Shown here: positions 17,587 to 26,166 of the stretch, piece by piece | How positions within the stretch are numbered: position 1 is the stretch's first letter | How the letters are laid out: every line of letters begins with the position of its first letter | Source: Alkalihalobacterium alkalinitrilicum | GTDB lineage: Bacteria > Bacillota > Bacilli > Bacillales > Bacillaceae_F | Direction of reading: 5' to 3' | Assembly: GCF_002019605.1 (NCBI RefSeq) | Contig: NZ_KV917368.1 | Location: 4,819,070 to 4,883,069, forward strand | Length of the DNA stretch: 64,000 nucleotides | Program-made: the position numbers and the translations under genes | Notes under the pieces: model-generated | Told to the model about the DNA's origin: nothing | Database searches by the model: none | The model's input: the letters and a program-made list of their open reading frames with translations, nothing else

Positions 17587-18327
17587 ATGAGATTAAAAGA
17601 CAAAACAGCAATCATTACGGGTGGAGGAAATGGGATTGGTAGAGAAGCTGCTCTTACATTTAGTAGAGAAGGAGCTAATGTAGTTGTAGCTGATTTTGAC
17701 GAAGTAGCTGCCGAAGCGGTAGTGGCTGAAATTAAAGAAAACGGTGGTCAAGGAATAGCGGTAAAAGTGAATGTTGCAGATCAAACGAGTGTTACACAAA
17801 TGGTAGAAGAAACGGTAAATGCATTTGGAACCGTTCACATTTTAATTAACAATGCGGGTATTACAGCAGACGCTATGCTACATAAGCTAACGCCTGAAGA
17901 TTGGCAAAAAGTCATTGATGTGAATTTAACAGGTGTATTCTATTGTACGCAAGCAGTTATTCCAAAGATGGTCGAACAAGGAAAAGGAAAAATCGTTACG
18001 ACTTCTAGTGTTTCAGGGGTTTATGGGAATGTCGGTCAAACGAATTATGCAGCAACAAAAGCAGGCGTCGTTGGTATGACAAAATCATGGGCAAAGGAAC
18101 TAGGCGGAAAAGGCATTAATGTCAATGCGGTTGCACCAGGATTCGTTGAAACGGGAATGGTTGCAAAAGTTCCTGACAAAGTGATTGAAAAGTTAAAAAT
18201 GACGATCCCAGTTAACCGACTCGGAAAGCCTACTGATATTGCGAATGCGTATTTATTTTTAGCTTCTGATGAATCTGATTATGTAAATGGTACGGTTCTA
18301 CATGTCGACGGCGGCATTATGATGTAA
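17587..18327 (+). CDS. fabG: 3-oxoacyl-ACP/acetoacetyl-CoA reductase family short-chain dehydrogenase
   Basis: NADPH-type short-chain reductase, 246 aa. TGGGNGIGREAA is the cofactor loop, NNAGITADAMLHKLTPEDW is typical of FabG/PhaB, and the catalytic Ser-Tyr-Lys set lies in TTSSVSG...NYAATKAG; the C-terminus ends HVDGGIMM. The ATG at 17587 is preferred over the TTG one codon earlier because AGGAGGA lies 7 nt before the ATG. Monocistronic, with a strong terminator 18326-18354. It reduces a 3-oxoacyl thioester to the 3-hydroxyacyl form; whether the carrier is ACP or CoA cannot be told from sequence alone. Proximity to 3-hydroxybutyrate and propionate genes makes a PhaB-like role possible. Confidence 0.85.
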   Translation: MRLKDKTAIITGGGNGIGREAALTFSREGANVVVADFDEVAAEAVVAEIKENGGQGIAVKVNVADQTSVTQMVEETVNAFGTVHILINNAGITADAMLHKLTPEDWQKVIDVNLTGVFYCTQAVIPKMVEQGKGKIVTTSSVSGVYGNVGQTNYAATKAGVVGMTKSWAKELGGKGINVNAVAPGFVETGMVAKVPDKVIEKLKMTIPVNRLGKPTDIANAYLFLASDESDYVNGTVLHVDGGIMM

Positions 18328-18354
18328 CCACAGATTTTTTCTGTGGTTTTTTTT
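18326..18354 (+). terminator. Strong intrinsic terminator of the FabG-like gene
   Basis: AACCACAGA (18326-18334) and TCTGTGGTT (18340-18348), 9 bp with a 5-nt T loop, overlapping the stop codon and followed by an uninterrupted run of T to 18354. Confidence 0.9.
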
Positions 18355-18389
18355 ACACTTTAGAGAGTTTAATTTTTCTAAAGTTATAA

Positions 18390-18428
18390 AGTATTAGAAA
18401 AGCTTCAATCTTTTAAGGATTGAAGCTT
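18390..18428 (-). terminator. Terminator of the AEC transporter gene
   Basis: AAGCTTCAATC (18400-18410) and GATTGAAGCTT (18418-18428), a perfect 11-bp stem with a 7-nt loop; on the minus strand TTTTCTAATAC follows. It lies 46 nt after the stop of the gene at 18474-19409. Confidence 0.7.
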
Positions 18429-18473
18429 GAAAAAGGACATTTTTCTACAAGAGAGCAGCGAGTGTCATTCAAT

Positions 18474-19409
18474 TTAAAGCAACCAGGAAACAAAGAGGGC
18501 AACAATCGGTATCGTGAGTAATGACAATAATGTGGAGTAAACGGTTGTTACAACAGCGAGTTCCTCATCGTTTGAATATTGAGCAAATAGGACAGTTGCG
18601 AGCATGATCGTTGGCATTGCGGAAAGAATGATCACGATGTTTTTTAATAAGTGATCTAATGGAAGTACATACATAATCGCTAGTGTTACAATAGGAATAA
18701 CTAAAAGTCGAACACTTAGTGGAAACCACATTTGTCGGTAACCTAAGGATTCTCTTTTTTGAAAAAGCGGTGGTAGTAACATTCCAATATATAGCATTGC
18801 TAACGGTGCAGCGAGGCCAGCTAGCATACTCGTTAGTTGTTTAATAAATTGTGGTGGCTCTACTCCTGTTATTACTGCTGTTAAGCCAAGGATGATGGCC
18901 AATAAAGGTACATTTAATAGCGCTTTTAATTGTCTAAATTGAAAGCGTTTTTCGGACTGCAACATGTAAATAACAACTGAAAATAAGACGATGTCTAGCC
19001 CCGCATCAAAAATAGCTGCTAATAGGCCTCCAATTGGGCCAAAAATGGTTGCACATAGCGGTATTCCGATGAAGCCAGTATTTCCAAGAGCTGCTAAAAT
19101 GGTCATTTTTTTAGCAAAAGAACTCTTGAAACGACATACTTTTGCTAAAATCCATGCAAATAATAGTGCACCTAAATGAAATAAAATCGACACAATAAAA
19201 ATGATGAGTACTTGATGTAATAATTGTGATGTTACTTCTGTATTAAAAACACCATTCAAAATAATAGAAGGTACGGCAATATTTAATATGATTAAAATAA
19301 GGACATGTTTTATTTCTTTTGTAATATCTGCTTTAAAAGCTAACAACGCTCCTAATGCAATAATAATTCCCATCACGGTTATAGAGGTTACGACAACGTA
19401 TATTTCCAT
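18474..19409 (-). CDS. AEC family (auxin efflux carrier-like) transporter
   Basis: Inner-membrane carrier, 311 aa, with about ten hydrophobic helices arranged as two five-helix halves. Visible family traits are the N-terminal GALLAFKADITKEIKHVLILIILNIAVPSIIL and the GNTGFIGIPL segment. AEC proteins of bacteria carry malate, malonate or other organic acids, which fits the organic-acid theme here, but the substrate is not evident. ATG has AAGGAT upstream. Monocistronic, convergent with the fabG-like gene and divergent from tatD. Confidence 0.85.
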   Translation of the reverse strand: MEIYVVVTSITVMGIIIALGALLAFKADITKEIKHVLILIILNIAVPSIILNGVFNTEVTSQLLHQVLIIFIVSILFHLGALLFAWILAKVCRFKSSFAKKMTILAALGNTGFIGIPLCATIFGPIGGLLAAIFDAGLDIVLFSVVIYMLQSEKRFQFRQLKALLNVPLLAIILGLTAVITGVEPPQFIKQLTSMLAGLAAPLAMLYIGMLLPPLFQKRESLGYRQMWFPLSVRLLVIPIVTLAIMYVLPLDHLLKNIVIILSAMPTIMLATVLFAQYSNDEELAVVTTVYSTLLSLLTIPIVALFVSWLL

Positions 19410-19493
19410 TAGTAATCCTTCTTTTTTAATAGTAATAGTTTCATTGTAGCTTAATCTTAAGTACTGTCAAAATTTTTTTCTTTGGAGGAATGT

Positions 19494-20252
19494 ATGATTG
19501 ATTCACATATTCACCTTTATCAGTATGATCAAGTCGAAAAAAGAATGAATCAGTGGCTATCAGAAGGAATTCACAAAGTCGTAGCTGTTTCAAATGATCT
19601 CAAATCTGCCTATGAAACGTTAGAGTTAAAACAAAGATTTCCGAATTTTATTCTTGCAGGAGTAGGTTATCATCCTGAACAAAAACCGATGCAAGTACGA
19701 GAGATGAACGAATTCATAAACTTGATCTATTCTGAAAAAAAGGCTATTTCTCTAATTGGAGAAGTAGGACTGCCTTACTATGAACTAAATCGATTAACGG
19801 AACGTGAACAAGACCTCCATCTGGAGCAGTTTGCTTGGTGGGTGGAAATTGCTCGCCGAGAAAACTTACCGTTGGCCATTCATGCGGTTCACTCTCAAGC
19901 TGAACGAGCACTCGCGATACTAAAAAAAGTACCTACCGTTTCTGCTCATTTTCATTGGTTAAAGGCTCCTGTACCAGTTGTTCAAGAAATTGTAGCAGCA
20001 GGCCACTTTATTTCATTTACTCCTGAAATTTGTTACCGTGAACGTGATCAAAAACTCGCTGAGATAGTACCACTTACGCAATTGCTGATCGAAACAGATG
20101 GTCCTTGGCCTTATAATGGTCCATTTGAACAACTAGAAACAACACCATTATTGCTAAAGCATATTGCAAAAAAGCTAATAGAATTGAAAAATGAACCCCA
20201 TTGTCAAATCGTTCATCAAACGGTTACGAATACAATTCATTTATACCGTTAG
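19494..20252 (+). CDS. TatD family metal-dependent hydrolase
   Basis: Metal-dependent TIM-barrel hydrolase, 252 aa from the ATG at 19494, chosen because GGAGGA lies 5 nt upstream (an in-frame TTG at 19482 precedes that site). Metal ligands expected for the family are visible: DSHIHLY at the N-terminus, GEVGLPYYE (Glu), AIHAVHS (His), SAHFHW (His) and ETDGPWPY (Asp). TatD enzymes are 3'-5' DNA/RNA exonucleases or general phosphodiesterases in the cytoplasm. This is a divergent member: GEVGLPYYE replaces the common GE(I/T)GLDYY. The substrate is unknown. The 392-nt gap downstream holds a terminator at 20443 and no gene. Confidence 0.85.
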   Translation: MIDSHIHLYQYDQVEKRMNQWLSEGIHKVVAVSNDLKSAYETLELKQRFPNFILAGVGYHPEQKPMQVREMNEFINLIYSEKKAISLIGEVGLPYYELNRLTEREQDLHLEQFAWWVEIARRENLPLAIHAVHSQAERALAILKKVPTVSAHFHWLKAPVPVVQEIVAAGHFISFTPEICYRERDQKLAEIVPLTQLLIETDGPWPYNGPFEQLETTPLLLKHIAKKLIELKNEPHCQIVHQTVTNTIHLYR

Positions 20253-20442
20253 CCTTTAATGGACGACTTATTTTGTTCATCTTTCGTTCATATAAAGTGT
20301 TATTTATATCATGTAATACATAATAGGAAATCATGCTAGATAGATGGATGATCAGTCAATAATTAATAACATAAATTCTAGGCATGTACACTAGTTTGCT
20401 CTGAATAAAAACAACCAACATAGATTAAAAAGCCTATCAATG

Positions 20443-20476
20443 AAAGAGTTTGGATATTGGTCCAAGCTCTTTTTTT
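20443..20476 (+). terminator. Intrinsic terminator upstream of the TAXI operon
   Basis: AAAGAGTTTGGA (20443-20454) pairs with TCCAAGCTCTTT (20461-20472), 12 bp with one G-U pair and a 6-nt loop, then T residues to 20476. It lies 190 nt after the tatD stop, so it ends either a long tatD 3' UTR or an unannotated small transcript. Confidence 0.8.
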
Positions 20477-20644
20477 AGTGCTAAATTCAAAACTTAATAA
20501 TTTGTTAATATTTCCCTCTCCCTTTCATATTGTTATTAAGAGGAGAATGACGGTTGTTCAGGTTACTTTAGGGTGGTCTGTACTTAAGAAGTCATTTTGT
20601 AACTACTCTAGTTTAACTAAATAATAGAAATAGGGGGGAAAGGT

Positions 20645-21658
20645 ATGAAAAAATTGAGTTGGTTCACATCTCTGATGTTTGCTCTCATCTTCTTTTTAGC
20701 AGCGTGTGGTAGTGGAGGTACGAATGATGGAAGTAGTGAAGCAGAAATAGATGGTGGTAATACGGATATAGCAGAAGAAGGAGGTATGGTTGATATTACG
20801 GTTTTAACTGGTGGAGAACAAGGTACATATTTTCCACTAGGAGCAGCACTTGCGAATAATATTATTAATCCAAACGTTGATAATGTTATTGCTTCTTCAT
20901 TTTCTTCGGGAGCTTCCGTTGCCAATATAAATGATATTGTGGACGGAGGTGCTGATTTAGCATTAGTACAAAATGATATAGCGTATTATGCTTCAAACGG
21001 ACTTAATATGTTTGAAGGTGATGTCCCGTTAACAGGTTTCCACGGAATCGCAACATTGTATCCTGAAGTTGTCCAAATTATTACTGCGGCAGACAGTGGG
21101 ATTGAAACGGTAGATGATCTAGTTGGCAAGCGAGTAGCAGTTGGAGATATCGGTTCAGGTGCTGAAGCGAATGCCAAACAAATATTGGATATACATGGAA
21201 TCACGTATGATGACATTAATGAAGAATATATGAGTTTCGGTGATGCGGCTGGAAGCATTCAAGACGGTAACATTGATGCTGCGTTCATTACTGCTGGATT
21301 ACCAACAGGTGCAGTTGAAGCATTAAAAGCAACGAAAGATATTCGACTCGTATCCATCAATGCTGATAAAATTGCTGAAATAAAATCAGAGTATCCTTAC
21401 TATACTCCGTATACTGTGTCTGCAGATGAATATGGAACACCTTCTGATGCAACAACTGTTGCCGTACTAGCGATGTTAATCGTCAAATCCGATATGAGTG
21501 AGGATCTTGTATATGAAATAACCAAAGCGATGTTTGAACATGTGGAACAATTCGGTAATGCCCATCAGCAAGGTCTCAACATTACGTTAGATACGTCATT
21601 AGACGGTATGCCAATTGATGTTCACCCGGGAGCACAGCGCTTCTATGATGAACAGTAA
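20645..21658 (+). CDS. TAXI-type TRAP transporter solute-binding lipoprotein
   Basis: TRAP-associated extracytoplasmic immunogenic (TAXI) receptor, 337 aa. The lipobox LAAC places the lipidated Cys at residue 21, followed by a Gly/Ser/acid-rich linker. The family signature LTGGEQGTYFPLGAALANNI opens the mature domain, and SSGASVANINDIVDGGADLALVQND and VGDIGSGAEANAKQIL follow. GGGGGGAAAGGT precedes the ATG. It is coupled to a DUF1850 gene (stop and start overlap as TAATG) and to a fused permease. Bacterial TAXI systems import small acids such as glutamate or 2-oxoglutarate; the ligand here is not determinable. Confidence 0.93.
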   Translation: MKKLSWFTSLMFALIFFLAACGSGGTNDGSSEAEIDGGNTDIAEEGGMVDITVLTGGEQGTYFPLGAALANNIINPNVDNVIASSFSSGASVANINDIVDGGADLALVQNDIAYYASNGLNMFEGDVPLTGFHGIATLYPEVVQIITAADSGIETVDDLVGKRVAVGDIGSGAEANAKQILDIHGITYDDINEEYMSFGDAAGSIQDGNIDAAFITAGLPTGAVEALKATKDIRLVSINADKIAEIKSEYPYYTPYTVSADEYGTPSDATTVAVLAMLIVKSDMSEDLVYEITKAMFEHVEQFGNAHQQGLNITLDTSLDGMPIDVHPGAQRFYDEQ

Positions 21659-22149
21659 TGCTCATAAACATGAACAGGAAAAAGGCATTGCTTTTAAGCT
21701 TTGCCTTTTTGTTCCTTATTCCTTACAGTATTTTATCGATGACTAAAGCGGAAGCGGAAAACTATTATTTACAAATATATCTTTTAAAAGAAAATGAGGT
21801 TTACTGGGAAACGAAAGTGAATAAGAACGATACGTTTTATCATGAATATATTCATTCGGTCGAGCTAAGTCCTGTCAGAGAATATTATTTTATAGTCGAG
21901 CAGTATTCACTAGTAGCACAAGAAAGTTGGACGAAATCGTTCGGTGCGGGTTTACCTACAGAAAAGAAAAGGGAGATCGAGTTTAAGGATGGATTTATGG
22001 TCATTCGCGATGAGCGACCCATTGAGTATATTAATATGCAATCTTCACATTTATTTCCACATTATTTGTATGTAGGTAAAGAACAGGTAGAGCTGTCTAG
22101 TCAGTATTTAAGTGGGAAGCCGTTTCGGATTAGAGTCCTTTTGAAGTAA
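21658..22149 (+). CDS. DUF1850 domain protein
   Basis: Small secreted or membrane-anchored protein, 163 aa, with an N-terminal signal-like helix (residues 9-27) and a short beta-rich domain containing YIHSVELSPVREYY, the hallmark of DUF1850. Its start overlaps the stop of the TAXI gene by one base, and the permease follows 13 nt later. DUF1850 genes are regularly found between TAXI and fused-permease genes, so it is probably an accessory of this transporter; the molecular role is unknown. Confidence 0.8.
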   Translation: MLINMNRKKALLLSFAFLFLIPYSILSMTKAEAENYYLQIYLLKENEVYWETKVNKNDTFYHEYIHSVELSPVREYYFIVEQYSLVAQESWTKSFGAGLPTEKKREIEFKDGFMVIRDERPIEYINMQSSHLFPHYLYVGKEQVELSSQYLSGKPFRIRVLLK

Positions 22150-22162
22150 AGGAGTTGAATTC

Positions 22163-24316
22163 ATGACAAACCAAAAGGAAGAGAGTAGCTACAAGCCTGA
22201 TACTACGATAAATCAAAAAATGAATGAACTCGCAGGAAGTGATCGTGTCGTGCGTGGGTGGATGGCATTATTAATTTTAGCGGTCACTATTGCGATGTCA
22301 TTATATCATTTTTATACGGCAGGTTTTGGCTTAATGCCAGGTGTTGGAACAAGGTCACATATGATCATTCATTTAACGTTTGGGCTATCACTCGTTTATT
22401 TAATTTTTCCAATCAAAAGAGGGCTAGGACAAAAGTCGATCGTTTGGTATGATCTTTTACTCGCGATCATTGTTGTTCTTATTGGGTATTACTTATACAC
22501 AAATCAAACATCGCCATCGGTTTTAGCTGGGCGAATGACGATAATGGATAAAGTAGTGGGCATCGGATTACTTGTACTTGTGTTAGAAGCGACGAGGCGC
22601 GTGGTAGGGAAACCTTTAGTGATCATTGCTTCTTTGTTTATCGCGTATTTCTTCTTAGGGGGCTATTTAAATCCTCCCTTTAGACATACACGAGCAAACT
22701 TTGATAACTTTATTTACGAGATGACCTATACAGGTTCGGGCATTTTTAGCACACCACTGTCTGTATCTGCTACTTATGTTTTTGTGTTTATTTTATTCGG
22801 CGCGATTTTGGAGGCTACTGGTGCTGGGAAAATGTTTATCGATTTAGCACTAAGAGCGTTTGGTAAATATAAAGGGGGTCCTGCAAAAGCTGCAGTTGTT
22901 TCCTCAGGGATGCTAGGGTCTATCTCTGGTAGTTCAGTAGCGAACGCCGTAACGACAGGGACGTTTACTATACCACTAATGAAAAGAGTAGGATTTAAGC
23001 CGCAAGTGGCAGGGGGAATAGAGGTCGCAGCTTCATCTAGCGGTCAATTGTTACCGCCGATTATGGGGGCAGCAGCATTTTTAATGATCGAATATACACC
23101 GTATTCATATGCGGAAATTATTACGTCAGCAGCTATTCCAGCCATTTTAAGTTACTTGGCGATCTTATTTATGGTTCATCTTGAAGCTTCGAAAAATAAT
23201 ATTAAAGGTTTGCCTAAAGAATCTCTCGTTTCCGCGCGGAAAACATTAATACAACATGGTTATTTAATATTACCTGTTATTGTTCTAATCTACTTTTTAG
23301 TAAAGGGGAATACGGTTCCAAACGCAGCCTTTTTTTCGATCATGATACTCCTTACTTTAGCTGTGTTTACGCATCGCATTCGCGAGAAAATGGGAACAGG
23401 GATCTTAATCGCTGCGATTATTGGGGGAATGGCTTATGGAATGCATTTTGTACTGGACTGGAGAATTGAAATCGCGGTTATGATTTCAATTGGAATTTTT
23501 GTGGCTTTATTCGTTGTCTTACTACAAACCAAGTATAAAATTGATGCGGCACCTGTTCGTTTTGGATTACGAGAATTAGCAGCTGGTTTTGAGATGGCAG
23601 CAAGAAACTCATTGACGGTTGTTGTTGCCTGTGCGACAGCAGGTATTTTAATCGGGGTCATTAACTTAACAGGGCTTTCAGCGAAGATACCGATTATTAT
23701 CGTTAATTTTGCAGGTGACAATCTTTATCTTGCACTAGCTTTTACTTTAGTGGCTTGTTTAATTTTAGGGTTAGGGTTACCAACGACTGCGACGTATGTC
23801 ATCTTGGCGGCCATGGTAGCACCAGCACTTGTGCAGATGGGTGTTCCTATTTTGGCGGCGCATTTATTCGTACTTTACTATGGAATTTTAGCTGACGACA
23901 CACCACCGATTAATTTACCAGCTTATGCTGTATCGGGAATTGCCAATTCTGAACCGATCCGAACAGGTATCCAAGGGTTTAAGTTTGACTCAGGAGCATT
24001 GCTGTTACCGTTTGTATTTGCAACGAATACGATTATTTTATTACTTCCAGAAAACGCCGGGCTATATAGTTGGCCTGTTATTGCACAAAATATCTTTACA
24101 GCGTTAGTTGGGATTATTGCTTTTGTTATGTTTATTCAAAACTATTTATTTACGAAGCTGCGAATATACGAACGGCTTCTTGCATTAGCGGCTGCGCTCG
24201 TACTTATTCACGGTTCTCTTATAACAGATTTGATCGGTATTACCCTGGTTGTTCTACTCATGTCTATGCAATATACGAAAAAGAAGAAAAATGAAAATAT
24301 CGTCCAAAATGTTTAA
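22163..24316 (+). CDS. TRAP transporter fused permease (4TM/12TM)
   Basis: Fused DctQ-DctM type permease of the TAXI branch, 717 aa, with an N-terminal four-helix part followed by the large 12-helix part and extra C-terminal helices. Conserved stretches include SSGMLGSISGSSVANAVTTGTFTIPLMKRVGFKP, SSSGQLLPPIMGAAAFLM and LGLPTTATYVILAAMVAPALV, with DDTPPINLPAYA near the end. GGAGTTGAATTC precedes the ATG. Sodium-coupled import of the TAXI ligand is expected. Confidence 0.93.
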   Translation: MTNQKEESSYKPDTTINQKMNELAGSDRVVRGWMALLILAVTIAMSLYHFYTAGFGLMPGVGTRSHMIIHLTFGLSLVYLIFPIKRGLGQKSIVWYDLLLAIIVVLIGYYLYTNQTSPSVLAGRMTIMDKVVGIGLLVLVLEATRRVVGKPLVIIASLFIAYFFLGGYLNPPFRHTRANFDNFIYEMTYTGSGIFSTPLSVSATYVFVFILFGAILEATGAGKMFIDLALRAFGKYKGGPAKAAVVSSGMLGSISGSSVANAVTTGTFTIPLMKRVGFKPQVAGGIEVAASSSGQLLPPIMGAAAFLMIEYTPYSYAEIITSAAIPAILSYLAILFMVHLEASKNNIKGLPKESLVSARKTLIQHGYLILPVIVLIYFLVKGNTVPNAAFFSIMILLTLAVFTHRIREKMGTGILIAAIIGGMAYGMHFVLDWRIEIAVMISIGIFVALFVVLLQTKYKIDAAPVRFGLRELAAGFEMAARNSLTVVVACATAGILIGVINLTGLSAKIPIIIVNFAGDNLYLALAFTLVACLILGLGLPTTATYVILAAMVAPALVQMGVPILAAHLFVLYYGILADDTPPINLPAYAVSGIANSEPIRTGIQGFKFDSGALLLPFVFATNTIILLLPENAGLYSWPVIAQNIFTALVGIIAFVMFIQNYLFTKLRIYERLLALAAALVLIHGSLITDLIGITLVVLLMSMQYTKKKKNENIVQNV

Positions 24317-24321
24317 AATAA

Positions 24322-24365
24322 ACGGTGCCAGGTACCTTTATTATACTATAGGTGCCTGACACCGT
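24322..24365. terminator. Bidirectional hairpin between convergent genes, built on a GGTGCCTGACACC motif
   Basis: ACGGTGCCAGGTACC (24322-24336) and GGTGCCTGACACCGT (24351-24365) pair at 13 of 15 positions. It lies between the TRAP permease and the convergent nitroreductase, 5 nt after one stop codon and 9 nt before the other. The GGTGCCTGACACC core is a REP-like sequence I associate with Bacillus intergenic repeats (recollection, not checked). Confidence 0.55.
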
Positions 24366-24373
24366 TGAATTAT

Positions 24374-25120
24374 TTAGTTCATATTCTTACAGTTATATCC
24401 TTGTTGTTTTAGCATTTCGGCAACATTTTGATAATAAGGTTTGCTGTAAAGGGTACCAATCCGAGTTGACCAATTCGTTTTCGTTTGTCCATTCGAATGC
24501 TTTGAAGTATGTTGTTCCATTTGTTCATCATACGTATCAAGGATTTCTTTAAGATTTGAATTATAAGTTTCGGTATGAAGTACTGCTTCTTTAGGAAAAC
24601 GTAGCTTTTTTACAGGGTCTTCAGCTGCATAACCGATACACAACCCTGAAATAGGAATAACGTATTTAGGAAGTTCAAGTAGGTTAATGACTTCAAGTGA
24701 ATTTCGACGGATACCACCGATTGGTACACAACCTAATCCTAATGATTCAGCAGCAGTAATCGCATTTCCTAGTGCAAGACCTACATCTGTAGCACCAACT
24801 AAAAGGAAATCGACATCCTCTTCAATCGCTAGGGCTAAACCTTCTTTTTCAGCGGCTAAAGAAGAACGATAAAAATCAGCACAAAACACGAAAAAAACAG
24901 GAGCTTCATCAACGAACTTTTGATTACCAACGAGTTCTGATAATTTCTTTTTTTTCTGCTCATCTTTTACGCAAATAATCGAAACTTGCTGTCCATTCAC
25001 CCAAGAAGGGGCTGCTTGAACTGCTTCAACGATGGCTGATAAGTATTCTTCACTTACAGGTTCATTCATGTATTTGCGAATGGACCGATGGTTCTTTAAT
25101 GTTTCAATGACTTTATTCAT
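24374..25120 (-). CDS. NAD(P)H-dependent nitroreductase-family flavoprotein
   Basis: FMN oxidoreductase of the NfsA/FRP-like group, 248 aa. The N-terminus NHRSIRKYMNEPVSEEYLSAIVEAVQAAPSW is the FMN phosphate-binding signature, and LGCVPIGGIR and PISGLCIGYA match the flavin-reductase branch. The ATG at 25120 follows GGAGGAATTTCA, so it is preferred over an in-frame ATG five codons earlier that overlaps this site. It reduces nitro compounds, quinones or flavins in the cytoplasm with NAD(P)H; physiological substrate unknown. Monocistronic. Confidence 0.88.
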   Translation of the reverse strand: MNKVIETLKNHRSIRKYMNEPVSEEYLSAIVEAVQAAPSWVNGQQVSIICVKDEQKKKKLSELVGNQKFVDEAPVFFVFCADFYRSSLAAEKEGLALAIEEDVDFLLVGATDVGLALGNAITAAESLGLGCVPIGGIRRNSLEVINLLELPKYVIPISGLCIGYAAEDPVKKLRFPKEAVLHTETYNSNLKEILDTYDEQMEQHTSKHSNGQTKTNWSTRIGTLYSKPYYQNVAEMLKQQGYNCKNMN

Positions 25121-25193
25121 TGAAATTCCTCCCATTCTTTTTTCATTAGCATAAGACTTTTTAAGAATAAAAGCAAAGAACCTAACCTACAAA

Positions 25194-26105
25194 TTACACC
25201 GATTGATCCATCTTTGACTTCTTATTAAATTTCGTAATCGAGATATTTTGAACCGCAATGACAGAGATAATGACGAGAATTACGCCTATGTATTGCCAGA
25301 CTTGTAAAACTTCAGCATAAAATAACATCCCGATAAAAGCAGCGACAACAGGTTCTAACGTGGCTACGATAGAAGCTTTGCCTGCTTCAACTTGCCCAAG
25401 GCCTTTCGTATAAAAAATAAAGGCTAACACGGTTGGAAACAATCCTAAGCTAGCAGCATAGAGCCAAATTTTTAAATCGGATAGATAGGCCGCCCATGTC
25501 CAAATTTGACTTACAGGTAGAATAAATATAGTTGCAAATATAAAAGTATAGGTCGTGACGGTTATTGGATGATATATTTTTAGAGCAAACTTTCCAAAGA
25601 TACTATACAAGCCGTAAAATAACCCAGAAGCGATTCCTGCAAGAATGCCAAACGTTGTCATTGTGATCAAGCCATTCGGTAGTAATTCGACGACAAGCAT
25701 ACAACCACTCAATGTCAAGGCAAGAGAAACGAGCTTCCTTGCCGTTAATGGTTCTTTAAATAAAATTCGTGACAACAGCAGGACAAATGCAGGAGCCGTA
25801 TAAAGTAAAATGGCGGCAACTGAAATTGATGTTTCTTGGATAGCAATAAAAAAACACCAATTGAAAAATACCACACTTATAACCCCAGTTCCAATAAAAA
25901 TGGGACTATCTTTGATATGAATACGAAGCCACTGTCGATTAATAACGAATGCATAGCTTACTAGAAAAATAACTGCACAGCTGACACGGAGAGCAACGAC
26001 TTGTAATGGAGTTAACCCAAGGCGATAAAGCTCTTGTACAAACAACCCAATCGTTCCCCAAAGCGCAGCACCTGCGGCAATGGATATATAAGCCCAACGA
26101 TTCAA
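25194..26105 (-). CDS. EamA/DMT family transporter
   Basis: Ten-helix drug/metabolite transporter, 303 aa, with two EamA repeats (residues 5-140 and 150-285). GAALWGTIGLFVQELYRLGLTPLQVVALR is the usual opening. It starts at TTG with AGGAGGGG 5 nt upstream. Such proteins export amino acids, amines or other metabolites; there is no specificity clue. It lies between the nitroreductase and a radical SAM gene, all on the minus strand with modest gaps. Confidence 0.88.
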   Translation of the reverse strand: MNRWAYISIAAGAALWGTIGLFVQELYRLGLTPLQVVALRVSCAVIFLVSYAFVINRQWLRIHIKDSPIFIGTGVISVVFFNWCFFIAIQETSISVAAILLYTAPAFVLLLSRILFKEPLTARKLVSLALTLSGCMLVVELLPNGLITMTTFGILAGIASGLFYGLYSIFGKFALKIYHPITVTTYTFIFATIFILPVSQIWTWAAYLSDLKIWLYAASLGLFPTVLAFIFYTKGLGQVEAGKASIVATLEPVVAAFIGMLFYAEVLQVWQYIGVILVIISVIAVQNISITKFNKKSKMDQSV

Positions 26106-26166
26106 TTTTTCCCCTCCTAATTAAAACTACAACAGGATAATTCAGTTCTAAAGTGGAAAAAACGAC

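Noticed and set aside
20535-20626. Possible 25-codon leader peptide upstream of the first TAXI gene
   Set aside because: AGGAG is only two bases from the ATG, and no attenuator or residue bias is present.
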